In this document: positions 25,464-34,122 of the stretch, one piece after another
Layout of the letters: every line of letters starts with the position of its first letter
Position numbering within the stretch: the first letter of the stretch is position 1
From: Bacillota bacterium
Lineage (GTDB): Bacteria; Bacillota; Clostridia; Lachnospirales; Lachnospiraceae
Reading direction: 5' to 3'
Assembly: GCA_023437715.1 (NCBI GenBank)
Contig: JAEZFK010000071.1
Span: 1-64,000 of the forward strand
Length of the DNA: 64,000 nt
The notes under the pieces: generated by a model
What the model was told of the DNA's origin: nothing
The model's input: only the letters and a program-made list of their open reading frames with translations
The model's database searches: none
Made by a program: the position numbers and the translations under genes

Positions 25464-27020
25464 ATGAAATTGCTGATCGTTGATGATGAAGAGCTCACAC
25501 GCACCGGACTGATCGATTCCATTGACTGGGAGTCTCTGGGCATCTTTCAGCTGTTCCAGGCCGAGGACGGCATAAGCGGGCTTCGCATTGCAAAGGAAGT
25601 GAAGCCTGAAATCGTTTTGTGCGATGTGAGAATGCCCAGAATGGATGGCATTGAACTGGTGGAACGGCTGGAAAAGCTGCTTCCTCATTCAGCCTTTATC
25701 TTTATGAGCGGTTATTCAGATAAGGAATATTTAAAGGCCGCCATCCGCTTAAAGGCCGTCAACTATGTGGAAAAACCCTTAGACCCGGGGGAGGTGAAAA
25801 GCTCCATAAAGGAAGCCTACAACTGCGTCCGCCAGAATATGAGGACCGTAAAGAATGAGCTGTTCTACTCCAGAGGAACCGGCTCCTCCTTTGCCTCCGC
25901 CCTCACGCATCCTTACAGGGACAATAAGGAAAACGTCGCCGCACTTGCCAAGGAGCTGGGCCTTAAGCTCACTCCTCACACATGCTTTACCTCTTTCGTT
26001 ATCAAGCTGGAACAGAGCCAGACGGATCAGAACCTTATGGATCAGGTGCTCACAGACCTGGAGGTGTTTCTTTCCCACTCCCACATGCAGGTTTATTATG
26101 TATCGAAATATATCCAGTACCATGTATTCCACATCCTTTCCCCTGCTTTGCCCTCTCAGGGAGCCATCAACCGGATCGGAATTTTCTTAAAAAATTGCTT
26201 TGACCCGGCCTGTACTTTCTATATAAGCAGAGGGGAAACCTATACGGGAATTGCAAAAGCCTACGATTCCTATGCGACTGCGGTATCTCTCATGCAAAGC
26301 AGCTTTTTCTTTGATCCGGGAACATTTTTCACCCCTGAGGAGGAAGTAAGTACAGACAAGGGGAGAAGAAGCGGGGAAACAGGGGAAACCTACGGGGCCC
26401 GCCTTTCGGAGGCTGTTTTAAATAAGGACCAGGAAGCCGGGAGGGAACTGCTTCTGCGCCTTTATGAAGATTTTTACCAGAAGAGAGAGGTTTCTGCCCA
26501 TGAGGCAAAGGACCTTTATTATAAGCTTTTTATGGTTTTGGAGGACTGCCGCCAGACCCTTAAGCTGGCCCCTGTCATGGAGCCGGAAAATGCCATGAAG
26601 CTTCTTGAAAGCTGCTTCAGCTTCAAGGAGCTGCACCAAAAGCTGACACAAAAAACCCAGCTGCTTTTTGAAGCTGCCCGGTCCCATATGCCGGAAAATT
26701 CCACCATCTTCCTTATTAAAGAATACATCCACAGCCATTATCACGACGAAGCCCTTTCGGTACGGGATATCGGCAGCCAGGTTTATTTGTCCGCTTCTTA
26801 CGTGTGCACCTATTTTAAAAATGAAACGGGACAGACTATTAACCAGTACCTTACGGATTACCGGATGAAAAAGGCCAAGGAGCTTCTGGCCGATTCCCGT
26901 TACCAGATCGCCGATATTTCCAGCAAGGTGGGATACAGCAATGGAAATTATTTCAGCAAGAGCTTTAAAAAACTGACAGGCTTATCGCCGTCTGATTACC
27001 GGGAGAAAATGTTGAAATGA
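25464..27020 (+). CDS. YesN-type response regulator with AraC DNA-binding domain
   Basis: A 518-residue transcription factor. The receiver domain (1-120) has the acidic pocket VDDEE, phospho-acceptor Asp54 in VLCDVRMP and the Lys in NYVEKPLDP. A long middle region of unknown fold links to the C-terminal AraC domain (about 415-515) with LSVRDIGSQVYLSASYVCTY and the hallmark VGYSNGNYFSKSFKKLTG. GGAG sits ahead of the ATG. It overlaps the kinase gene by 4 bases and is divergent from the rhamnose-type importer, which it most likely activates. Confidence 0.94.
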   Translation: MKLLIVDDEELTRTGLIDSIDWESLGIFQLFQAEDGISGLRIAKEVKPEIVLCDVRMPRMDGIELVERLEKLLPHSAFIFMSGYSDKEYLKAAIRLKAVNYVEKPLDPGEVKSSIKEAYNCVRQNMRTVKNELFYSRGTGSSFASALTHPYRDNKENVAALAKELGLKLTPHTCFTSFVIKLEQSQTDQNLMDQVLTDLEVFLSHSHMQVYYVSKYIQYHVFHILSPALPSQGAINRIGIFLKNCFDPACTFYISRGETYTGIAKAYDSYATAVSLMQSSFFFDPGTFFTPEEEVSTDKGRRSGETGETYGARLSEAVLNKDQEAGRELLLRLYEDFYQKREVSAHEAKDLYYKLFMVLEDCRQTLKLAPVMEPENAMKLLESCFSFKELHQKLTQKTQLLFEAARSHMPENSTIFLIKEYIHSHYHDEALSVRDIGSQVYLSASYVCTYFKNETGQTINQYLTDYRMKKAKELLADSRYQIADISSKVGYSNGNYFSKSFKKLTGLSPSDYREKMLK

Positions 27021-28825
27021 AAAATCTGATACAAAGAGGAAAGCTCTTCTACAACAACATGATGCTGCAGACGAAATTCACCATCACCCATCTGGTCATC
27101 ACCACCATACCAATGCTGCTCATGTTCTTCTTTTTTCACGGAAAGCTCTATGACATGGTTCTGGCGGATACCATCCGGACAGAACAGACCGTCTCTGCCG
27201 GAACCATGCCCCAGCTTGACCAGCTGATTGAAACCTGTCTGGAAGCACAGAAAAGTCTGGAAGCACATCCTTATTATAAGAAGCTGTTTCGTTTCACCGG
27301 ATACCAGCCCGACCATCAGATTGATGATTCTCCGGAAGCGGCGGATTTTTGCAGGACCGCAGAAAGCATCATTGACGGCGAATATATAACCAATATACAC
27401 ATCTATCTGGATATTCCTGAATTTCAGGAAATCTTTCACAATGAGGAATCCAGCCGGATCTTCCGCCCCATAAGAGAAGCCAAGGGGTCTTACTGGCATG
27501 GAATTTTCCAGGGGGACCGGTCTCTGACCTCCCTCTTCTGTCCGGGCTTCTATTTAAGTCCCATAGAAGTCAGGGAATCAGGGGATATGGCCTATATCAC
27601 CAAAGCATCTATTTTATATAACAGCGAATACCACACCTGCTATACAGCCATCTATTTCTCCAAAGCACCCTTTACAAAGCTGTTAAAGAATAACTTAACA
27701 GAGGATACCAGCGTGGCCTACATCATCAACGACAGGGACAGCACTGTGGCTACGTCTGATGACGGGCTGGCGGGAATCTACCATTTCAGCTACGATAAGG
27801 TCCGTGACTTCTTTATGTCGTCCAATAATTTTATTTTAAAAAACATTCTGGATCACGATGTTTACGCCGGCTTCTATTATATAGGGAAGGCGGACTGGTT
27901 CATGGTGGCTGTCATTCCCACCAGAGCCATCATCCGGAAAACCTTTCTCCTCATGATCGGCTTTTTCATCATATATCTGCTCTGCATACTGACTTCATTT
28001 TTAATTGCAAACCGTCTGTCTCATTCCATCACCAACCGGATTTCCTCTGTCATCAGGCAAATGGCAAAGGTGCGCACGGAACCGCCCACCTCTCTGCCCG
28101 CCTCCCTTTACCACGATGAGATCGGTGGCTTAATCGACACCTACAACTATATGACCAGGATGATGAACCGGCTCATTGAGGAGCAGGCAAAAGCGGCGGA
28201 GGATTTACGGGCCGCTGAATTCAACTCTCTCCAGGCCCAGATCAACCCCCACTTTCTGTACAATACCATGGACATGATCAACTGGCTGGCAAAACAGGGC
28301 CGGACCGAAGAAGTTTCGGAAGCCGTGGTGGATCTCTCCCGCTTTTATAAGCTGACCTTAAGCCGCAAAGGAACCTTAAGCACCATTGCCGATGAGCTGG
28401 AACATGTGAAAACCTATGTCCGGCTTCAAAATATGCGTTACCATCAGATCATTGACTTTGTGGATGATATGCCGGACCACATGATGGACTGCCCCATTCC
28501 GAAGCTGACCTTCCAGCCTGTAGTAGAAAACTCCATCCTTCACGGGCTTCTGGAAAAGGTTCCAAAGGGGGGAACCATTGTCATAACAGGCTGGCTGGAA
28601 GAAAACACAGCCGTGATCCTGATTTCTGATGACGGAGTGGGAATGGACTACGGCAAGCTCTCCGGCATTCTCTCCGGCCAGGGAACCAGCAAAAACGGGA
28701 CAAACATTGCCGTATTCAATACCCACAGGCGTCTGGAGATCCTTTACGGAACCGGTTACGGCCTTACCTACAAAAGCCTGCCCGGGAAAGGAACAGAGGT
28801 GGAAATCAGGATTCGGGCTTGTTAA
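27017..28825 (+). CDS. YesM-type sensor histidine kinase
   Basis: A 602-residue membrane sensor. One helix near residues 24-42, an extracellular sensing domain of about 260 residues (Cache-like), a second helix near 310-332, a HAMP linker, then the His_kinase domain with the phosphorylated His in QAQINPHFLYNTMD and an ATPase domain with ENSILHGLLE and the G-box SDDGVGMDYG. These kinases pair with YesN regulators and often sense extracellular carbohydrate, directly or through a binding protein. The ATGA overlap with the regulator gene shows coupled translation. Confidence 0.94.
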   Translation: MKNLIQRGKLFYNNMMLQTKFTITHLVITTIPMLLMFFFFHGKLYDMVLADTIRTEQTVSAGTMPQLDQLIETCLEAQKSLEAHPYYKKLFRFTGYQPDHQIDDSPEAADFCRTAESIIDGEYITNIHIYLDIPEFQEIFHNEESSRIFRPIREAKGSYWHGIFQGDRSLTSLFCPGFYLSPIEVRESGDMAYITKASILYNSEYHTCYTAIYFSKAPFTKLLKNNLTEDTSVAYIINDRDSTVATSDDGLAGIYHFSYDKVRDFFMSSNNFILKNILDHDVYAGFYYIGKADWFMVAVIPTRAIIRKTFLLMIGFFIIYLLCILTSFLIANRLSHSITNRISSVIRQMAKVRTEPPTSLPASLYHDEIGGLIDTYNYMTRMMNRLIEEQAKAAEDLRAAEFNSLQAQINPHFLYNTMDMINWLAKQGRTEEVSEAVVDLSRFYKLTLSRKGTLSTIADELEHVKTYVRLQNMRYHQIIDFVDDMPDHMMDCPIPKLTFQPVVENSILHGLLEKVPKGGTIVITGWLEENTAVILISDDGVGMDYGKLSGILSGQGTSKNGTNIAVFNTHRRLEILYGTGYGLTYKSLPGKGTEVEIRIRAC

Positions 28826-28871
28826 TTCTAAAATTTCTATTTTTATGCTCAATTCGACATTTTTTACCAAT

Positions 28872-28905
28872 AACGGCTCCAATTCTGCAAAAACCGTTGT
28901 TTTTT
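28872..28905 (+). terminator. Weak terminator after the two-component operon
   Basis: AACGG (28872-28876) can pair with CCGTT (28894-28898) around a 17-base loop, followed by GTTTTTT. The stem is short, so partial read-through into the chemoreceptor gene is possible. Confidence 0.4.
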
Positions 28906-28968
28906 ATTTAAAATTCGTCTATTATCACATAAGTAATATATATTTTTGTAGTTTACAAAGGAGAGGTT

Positions 28969-30951
28969 ATGAAATTAAAAGGGATTCGGCAGAAAATAAT
29001 CTTAAACACCCTGGTTGTCATCGTAATTATTTCTGTAGTCACAACCATTGTTTTATCCGTCTCTGCAATGTCTTTGACAAATGTTACACTAATGGAAACG
29101 CTGACGCCGTTTGCCAAAACCGCCTCAAAAAGCATTGAAAGCAATCTTCACATTATGGCGGACCGGATCTTTATGATTGGGGAAAATCAGGCGCTGTCGT
29201 CAGAGGAAACGACTCCGGAGGAAAAGCAGCAGGTTCTGGACAAGGCTGCATCAGGCATTGAATTTGTCTGGCTGGCGCTCTATAAGCAGGATGGAAAGCT
29301 GTATACAGGCGAGGAAAACAGCCCCGCCGATATTTCGGACCAGGCGTTCTTTAAAATGATGCAGGAGACGAAGAACCTTACCATAGGGGATACTTCTGTG
29401 GGAGAAAACGGACTTGAAATATCTGTGGGAATGCCCATAACCACGGATAAGAACAACACCTATTATCTGGTGGGAAGCTATAAATACGATATGCTTGACG
29501 ACGTGATCAGCAGCATCCATATCGGCTACAGCGGACACGCCTTTGTCATGAACGACAGCGGACAGGTAATGGCCTATCCTGATACGGATTTCATAAAAAA
29601 CGGGACCAATGTGTATTCCCTCTATAAAGACAATTCAAAGCTTTTGAAAGTCTTTGATGCGATGAAATCAGGAACCATCGGCTCTGCTTCCGTATCCATG
29701 GATGGGGAGGATACCCTCATTGTTTACGCGCCTGTAAGAGGCGTCAACTGGTATCTGGCCATCATGACCCCAAAGTCAGATTTTACAGGCATGGTAAATA
29801 CGGCGGTTCTCATCAACATAGGCATTATCATCACCCTGACCCTGCTTGCCATATTATTTATCGTCCGCTTTGCAGGAAAAATTTCCAAAGCTCTGGCCAG
29901 CGTAACAGGGCGGATACAAAAGCTGGCCCATGGAGATCTGGCCAGCCCCGTGGAAGTGGTGATGACAAACGACGAAGCCCAGACCCTTTCCAATTCACTG
30001 AAAGATACCATCGAAAAGGTGAACGGATACATCTCCCAGCTTCAATATGCCCTGGAGCAGCTTTCTGACGGAAATTTAGACATCGCTGTCAGCGATCAGT
30101 TTGAAGGAGATTTTGTAGTCATGAAAGACTCCATCAACAACATAAGCGATTTCCTTAACCAGCTGATCAAGGACTTGCAGCAATCGGCAGAGGCCTTAAA
30201 CCAGGCGGCCCAGGGAGTATCCCAGAGCGCCCGCTTTATGAATGAATCTTCCGGTCATCAATCCCAGTCCATTGACAGGATTATGGAGGAGACAGGCTCC
30301 ATATCAAAAGACATCGTCGTTGTAGAAGAACACGCAAGAACCGCCAGAGAGCTTATGGAGCAGTCCATGGAAAAGCTGTCAACCGGCGACGTACATATGA
30401 GCAGCACCCTTCAGGCAATGGAAAACATCAGCCGCAACGCCGATGAAATAACAAAAATCACAAAATTCCTTGAAGAAATCGCATTTCAGACAAACCTTCT
30501 GGCCCTTAACGCAAGCGTTGAGGCCGCCCATGCAGGCGAGGCCGGAAAGGGCTTTGCCGTAGTGGCAAATGAAATCCGGGATCTTGCAGAAAAGAGCGCG
30601 GATTCCTCAAAGCGTACAGCGGAAATGCTTGAAAATTCCCAAAAAGCTGTTGAGGAAGGTTCTAAATATGCCAACCTTACTGCTCTCTTCTTAAATGAGC
30701 TGACGGATATATCCAAACAGACCTATGAGATAACAGAGGATCTGGAACGGCTGGTGGGCAATGAAAAGTCCAGTCTGGAAAACGCGTCCCTTGACATATC
30801 CCAGATCTCCCAGCTTGCCCATCAGAACTTAGAAACCAGCAGGACCGTGGCTTCCTTAAGCGGAGATCTGGCACAGCAGGCCCACGGCCTTGAAAAAATG
30901 GCCGGGCGCTTCCGGCTTCGTTCTGATTCTGAAAGGGGGGATATCCAGTGA
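28969..30951 (+). CDS. Methyl-accepting chemotaxis protein with Cache sensor
   Basis: A 660-residue transmembrane chemoreceptor. Helix one (about 10-35), an extracellular double Cache domain (about 40-270, with SIHIGYSGHAFVMNDSGQVM), helix two (about 280-302), HAMP (to about 360) and a cytoplasmic signalling domain whose tip reads EIAFQTNLLALNASVEAAHAG, the CheA/CheW-binding hairpin. GGAGAGG precedes the ATG. No flagellar or che genes occur in the window. The stop overlaps the start of a flavinylated lipoprotein gene by 4 bases, so sensor and lipoprotein are made together. Confidence 0.95.
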   Translation: MKLKGIRQKIILNTLVVIVIISVVTTIVLSVSAMSLTNVTLMETLTPFAKTASKSIESNLHIMADRIFMIGENQALSSEETTPEEKQQVLDKAASGIEFVWLALYKQDGKLYTGEENSPADISDQAFFKMMQETKNLTIGDTSVGENGLEISVGMPITTDKNNTYYLVGSYKYDMLDDVISSIHIGYSGHAFVMNDSGQVMAYPDTDFIKNGTNVYSLYKDNSKLLKVFDAMKSGTIGSASVSMDGEDTLIVYAPVRGVNWYLAIMTPKSDFTGMVNTAVLINIGIIITLTLLAILFIVRFAGKISKALASVTGRIQKLAHGDLASPVEVVMTNDEAQTLSNSLKDTIEKVNGYISQLQYALEQLSDGNLDIAVSDQFEGDFVVMKDSINNISDFLNQLIKDLQQSAEALNQAAQGVSQSARFMNESSGHQSQSIDRIMEETGSISKDIVVVEEHARTARELMEQSMEKLSTGDVHMSSTLQAMENISRNADEITKITKFLEEIAFQTNLLALNASVEAAHAGEAGKGFAVVANEIRDLAEKSADSSKRTAEMLENSQKAVEEGSKYANLTALFLNELTDISKQTYEITEDLERLVGNEKSSLENASLDISQISQLAHQNLETSRTVASLSGDLAQQAHGLEKMAGRFRLRSDSERGDIQ

Positions 30952-31400
30952 AAAGAGCAAAATTCGTTTTTATGATCCTTCTGGTTCTCCTGATTGCATT
31001 TTCCGCAAGCAGCTGCCAAAAGAAGGAAAGCAAGCTGGTGGATGGCTTTTATTCCGTGGAAATGTCGGAATACAGCAATGGATGGAAGGAATTCGTTACC
31101 ATCCGGGTCAGCGACGGAAAAATTGTTACGGTTGAATACAATGCAAAAAACCAGAGCGGATTCATCAAAGCCTGGGATATTCCCTACATGCGGAACATGT
31201 ACAGCAAAAAGGGGACCTACCCCAACCGTTACACCCGTACCTACGCCGCCAGTTTCCTTGCAGCCCAAAGCGACCAGAGAATAGACGGAGTAAGCGGAGC
31301 CACCATATCGGGAGGCAATTTCCGGAAAATGGCTTCTCTCCTCATGGAAAAAGCGGGAACAGGAGATACCTCCCTGGGTATTGTAGAACCTGATAAATAA
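30948..31400 (+). CDS. FMN-binding lipoprotein with covalent flavinylation motif
   Basis: A 150-residue extracellular lipoprotein. Signal peptide and lipobox SASSC (Cys23) are followed by an FMN_bind domain (about 35-135). The motif DGVSGATIS (residues 113-121) is the target of the flavin transferase ApbE, which would attach FMN to Thr119. Such proteins carry electrons outside the membrane. Translation starts at a GTG behind AAGGGGGG and overlaps the chemoreceptor stop in GTGA. No apbE, Rnf or reductase gene is in the window. Its coupling to a chemoreceptor suggests a role in redox sensing, which is inference. Confidence 0.87.
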   Translation: MKRAKFVFMILLVLLIAFSASSCQKKESKLVDGFYSVEMSEYSNGWKEFVTIRVSDGKIVTVEYNAKNQSGFIKAWDIPYMRNMYSKKGTYPNRYTRTYAASFLAAQSDQRIDGVSGATISGGNFRKMASLLMEKAGTGDTSLGIVEPDK

Positions 31401-31407
31401 ATTAATC

Positions 31408-32325
31408 CTACAAAAGCCCCCGCTGCTTTAAGCTTTCTTCAATCTCCGGTTGACCGGCCATACAGCCTGTATCTCCAAGGCTTATGGCCGGTTTTGTCTT
31501 TCCGTGGAAATCGCTTCCGCAGGTGACGAACCGCCCAAGGTTCATGGCTTCCTCGTAATAATGAATGGCCTGGGGACCGGAATGATAGCTGCTGAAAGCT
31601 TCAATCCCATCAATTCCTGTCTCAATAACAGGAAGCAATAAATTGGAATTGTCCTTTAAATTAATGCCTGGATGGGCCAGAACCGCCTGCCCACCGTTTC
31701 GGTGGATGATATCCACCACTTCTTCCATGGACGGATATTTTATTTCCGCATAGCAGGGCTTTCCCTGGGAGTAATAATCCCAGTAGAAATTGACGTAAGG
31801 ATTGTCTGCCCTCTCCCCTCCTTTCCGGTAGGGAAGAAGAAGCGGATGGACCTGGTATTCCGGCTTATGTAAAAGGACCTCCGCAAACATTTCTCCATTC
31901 CACATATCCTTCCAGTAATTATTTTCCCCTAACTGCTCCAGATCCTTTTCTTCTATCTGAAATCCCAGTTGCCGGGTTAAATAAAGCATCTGATAAGAGG
32001 CTTCCCTGCTCTGATCCCTGATGTTTTTTTCTATGAGCTGAAAATCTTCCTTTTCATAATCAATCCCATAACCAAGGACATGGAAATTTACACTCTCATA
32101 AGTACAGTCTATTTCTATTGCAGGAATGTATCTGATTCCGGCAGCTTCCGCTGCCTTTTGTCCCTCAAAATTGGCGCGGACACAGTTGTGGTCGGCGATT
32201 GCCATGATCCGGATGCCACGCTTTCTGCATATCTCGACAAGCTCTGCGGGAGTATATTCTCCGTCATCGCTGTAACAGCTGTGCATGTGCATATCAATGT
32301 ACCTGCCGGTTTGAAGCTCTTTCAT
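31408..32325 (-). CDS. PHP domain metal-dependent phosphoesterase
   Basis: A 305-residue predicted phosphoesterase of the YciV/RnaAM-like PHP group. The metal-binding residues are in place: HMHSCYSDDG near the front, MAIADHNC, the Glu in PAIEIDC, VLAHPGINL and the C-terminal CGSDFHGK. Family members hydrolyse 3-prime,5-prime-nucleotide bisphosphates or trim RNA ends; the substrate here is unknown. GGGGG precedes the ATG. The gene is convergent with the FMN-binding lipoprotein gene, 7 bases apart, with no clear terminator between them. Confidence 0.87.
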   Translation of the reverse strand: MKELQTGRYIDMHMHSCYSDDGEYTPAELVEICRKRGIRIMAIADHNCVRANFEGQKAAEAAGIRYIPAIEIDCTYESVNFHVLGYGIDYEKEDFQLIEKNIRDQSREASYQMLYLTRQLGFQIEEKDLEQLGENNYWKDMWNGEMFAEVLLHKPEYQVHPLLLPYRKGGERADNPYVNFYWDYYSQGKPCYAEIKYPSMEEVVDIIHRNGGQAVLAHPGINLKDNSNLLLPVIETGIDGIEAFSSYHSGPQAIHYYEEAMNLGRFVTCGSDFHGKTKPAISLGDTGCMAGQPEIEESLKQRGLL

Positions 32326-32412
32326 AAAGTGAATCCCCCTTTTCTTACAGCCTGGAAACCAGCTGCCGCTATATTTAATAATTGCATTTTACATGTCTGG
32401 GCAGCAAAAAGC

Positions 32413-32446
32413 AAGGAGCCCGCAGAACCGAAGTCCCGGGCTCCTT
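32413..32446 (-). terminator. Intrinsic terminator of the Mef-like pump gene
   Basis: AAGGAGCCCG (32413-32422) pairs with CGGGCTCCTT (32437-32446); a GCTTTTTGC run follows on the minus strand. It stands 51 bases after the pump stop codon. Confidence 0.8.
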
Positions 32447-32497
32447 AAGCTTTCATTTTATTTCAGGCGGAAAGTTTCTTGACAAGTACAGAGCCGG

Positions 32498-33802
32498 CTA
32501 TTCCTCCAGCTGCCAGATATATGGGTCCCACCGGAATGGAATACAGGACAGAGCGCCAAATACTCCAATTACGAAAAACAGCAGAGCTGCTCCGGAGCCC
32601 TTTCCGGCTCCAAACAGCAGCGCCAACAGGCCATCTGCTGCCTGCGCCGCCATAAACGGCTCAAACACTTTATCCACCAGAAAGCCTCCGCATAAATACC
32701 CCAGAGGAATGGTGAAAAACTGCAGGGTGTTTCTTGCTGAATACACCCGCCCCTGCATTTCAACAGGAATATGGGTTCGGAAAAGCACATCCATATTAGC
32801 GCTCATAGCAGGAATAAAAATCCACCCAAGAACAACGCCAAAGCACCACACCGGCACGCTTTTTCCAAAAGCCAGAATAAAGTTTTCCGTACTCATGGAA
32901 AAAAGCAGGGAATTGAGAATGACCCGTACCCGGCTTTTGGGCGGTGGTAAAACCGTCACCAGAATACTTCCGGCCACGGTTGCCGCTCCGGTCACCCCAT
33001 TGACCATGCCAAGGGCCATCTCTCCTCCCTGGACTCTTGAAAGCACCATGGCAGGCAGGGCTGCATTATAAATAGAAGCGGTAAAATTGATAGCAGCCAA
33101 GAACAGAATGATATCCAAAATTCCCCGATTGTTTTTCAAATACTCCAGACCGCTTTTGGCAGACTGCAATACGGACTCACGTTTCCCGCCGCCAGACCCG
33201 TCAGCCTGGGGAATTTTAATAAAAAGCAGTAATGTCCCAAAAGCCGCGGCAAAGGTAAGTAAGTCAAACAGAAGAACTGCCTGAATGCCTGTAAGGGAAA
33301 GAAGAGCCGCAGCCAGCATCGGAGTCAGTACAGTCACCAGCGAATTGGAAAAAGACCGCAGCCCGCTGACCTTCTGATAATGCTTTTGAGGAGCCAATAT
33401 ACTGACCACCACATCGGAGGCCGGCCGCTGGACGGTATTCATCAGACCATTTAAGGTGTTAATCACATATAAATGCCAAAGGCAAAGATTCCCGGACGCC
33501 ATCAGGACCAGCACGGAAACGGTACACAGGGCCGCAAAGCTGTCACTGACCAGCATGATGATCTTCTTATTCCACCGGTCGCTCAATGCTCCTGCAAAAA
33601 TGCTTAACAGAACATAAGGCCCATAGGAACAAATAGCCAAAAGGGAGGTCGCAAGGGCAGAGCCCTGCTGCTCATAAGACCAGATGACCAGCGCAAAACT
33701 GGTCATGGAACTGCCTAAGGCTGAAAACGACTGGGTAAACCATAAAAGCAGGAACACGCGAAGCTCCCGGAAATCCATTATTAAATTTTTATTGATATTC
33801 AT
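32498..33802 (-). CDS. MFS efflux transporter, macrolide-efflux (Mef) type
   Basis: A 434-residue major facilitator with 12 predicted helices. The first loop carries AGALSDRWNKK, the MFS motif A, and the overall pattern (FTQSFSALGSSMTSFALVIW at the start, a cytoplasmic loop around residue 205) fits the MefA-like family that exports macrolides and other drugs. GGAGC lies ahead of the ATG. The gene is preceded by a 12-codon leader peptide and a hairpin terminator, so its expression is probably induced by ribosome-targeting drugs. The actual substrate cannot be read from sequence. Confidence 0.87.
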   Translation of the reverse strand: MNINKNLIMDFRELRVFLLLWFTQSFSALGSSMTSFALVIWSYEQQGSALATSLLAICSYGPYVLLSIFAGALSDRWNKKIIMLVSDSFAALCTVSVLVLMASGNLCLWHLYVINTLNGLMNTVQRPASDVVVSILAPQKHYQKVSGLRSFSNSLVTVLTPMLAAALLSLTGIQAVLLFDLLTFAAAFGTLLLFIKIPQADGSGGGKRESVLQSAKSGLEYLKNNRGILDIILFLAAINFTASIYNAALPAMVLSRVQGGEMALGMVNGVTGAATVAGSILVTVLPPPKSRVRVILNSLLFSMSTENFILAFGKSVPVWCFGVVLGWIFIPAMSANMDVLFRTHIPVEMQGRVYSARNTLQFFTIPLGYLCGGFLVDKVFEPFMAAQAADGLLALLFGAGKGSGAALLFFVIGVFGALSCIPFRWDPYIWQLEE

Positions 33803-33840
33803 GACTTTGCTCCTTTTTCAATAGAATCTTACGATCCAAT

Positions 33841-33908
33841 AAAAGTGCAAAGCCCAACGGACGAGTTCAATCCGCCCCATGCAGTTTCGTCCAGTTCAGA
33901 CCTTGCAC
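33841..33908 (-). terminator. Leader terminator (attenuator) ahead of the Mef-like pump
   Basis: Arms 33887-33908 and 33845-33864 form a long stem (GTGCAAGG with CTTTGCAC, GGACGA with TCGTCC, wobble pairs and one bulge), followed on the minus strand by TTTTATT. The upstream arm overlaps the last codons of the leader peptide. A competing small hairpin GCAC/GTGC at 33905-33918 uses the same bases, so the terminator can be switched off. Confidence 0.72.
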
Positions 33909-33934
33909 GGAGCAGTGCGAATGCAGAGAAGCAT
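33896..33934 (-). CDS. Leader peptide of the Mef-like pump, 12 residues
   Basis: A short open frame reading MLLCIRTAPCKV, with a perfect GGAGGG site 7 bases before its ATG. It starts about 20 bases after the predicted transcription start and ends inside the upstream arm of the leader terminator. This is the geometry of ribosome-stalling attenuators that control erm, mef and ABC-F resistance genes: a stalled ribosome would keep the terminator from forming. The peptide itself resembles no leader I know. The start codon also lies in a small ATGC/GCAT hairpin. Confidence 0.68.
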   Translation of the reverse strand: MLLCIRTAPCKV

Positions 33935-33961
33935 TTCTAATCCCTCCTTTTTATATTTATC

Positions 33962-33990
33962 ATATTATCCTTTTTTTCCACATTTTTCAA
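33962..33990 (-). promoter_or_regulatory. Promoter of the pump leader
   Basis: TTGAAA (33990-33985) and TAATAT (33967-33962) on the minus strand with a 17-base spacer. Transcription would start near 33955 and give a leader of about 150 bases. Confidence 0.72.
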
Positions 33991-34122
33991 GAGAAACGGC
34001 ACCGGCAGCAGTAAATTACCCTTTGTGCCGCTATACCGGAAATTTACAATACTGCTGGCTTTTCCCAGTCAGGCATATTATAATTATACTGTCTATTCTT
34101 TATAACCACAGGAGGTCATCAC

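Noticed and set aside
28826..28968. SigD-type (flagellar) promoter ahead of the chemoreceptor
   Set aside because: I looked for a TAAA / CCGATAT pair with the right spacing and found none convincing.
32382..33071. 229-codon plus-strand frame opposite the Mef-like pump
   Set aside because: Antisense to a conserved MFS gene and runs through its terminator.
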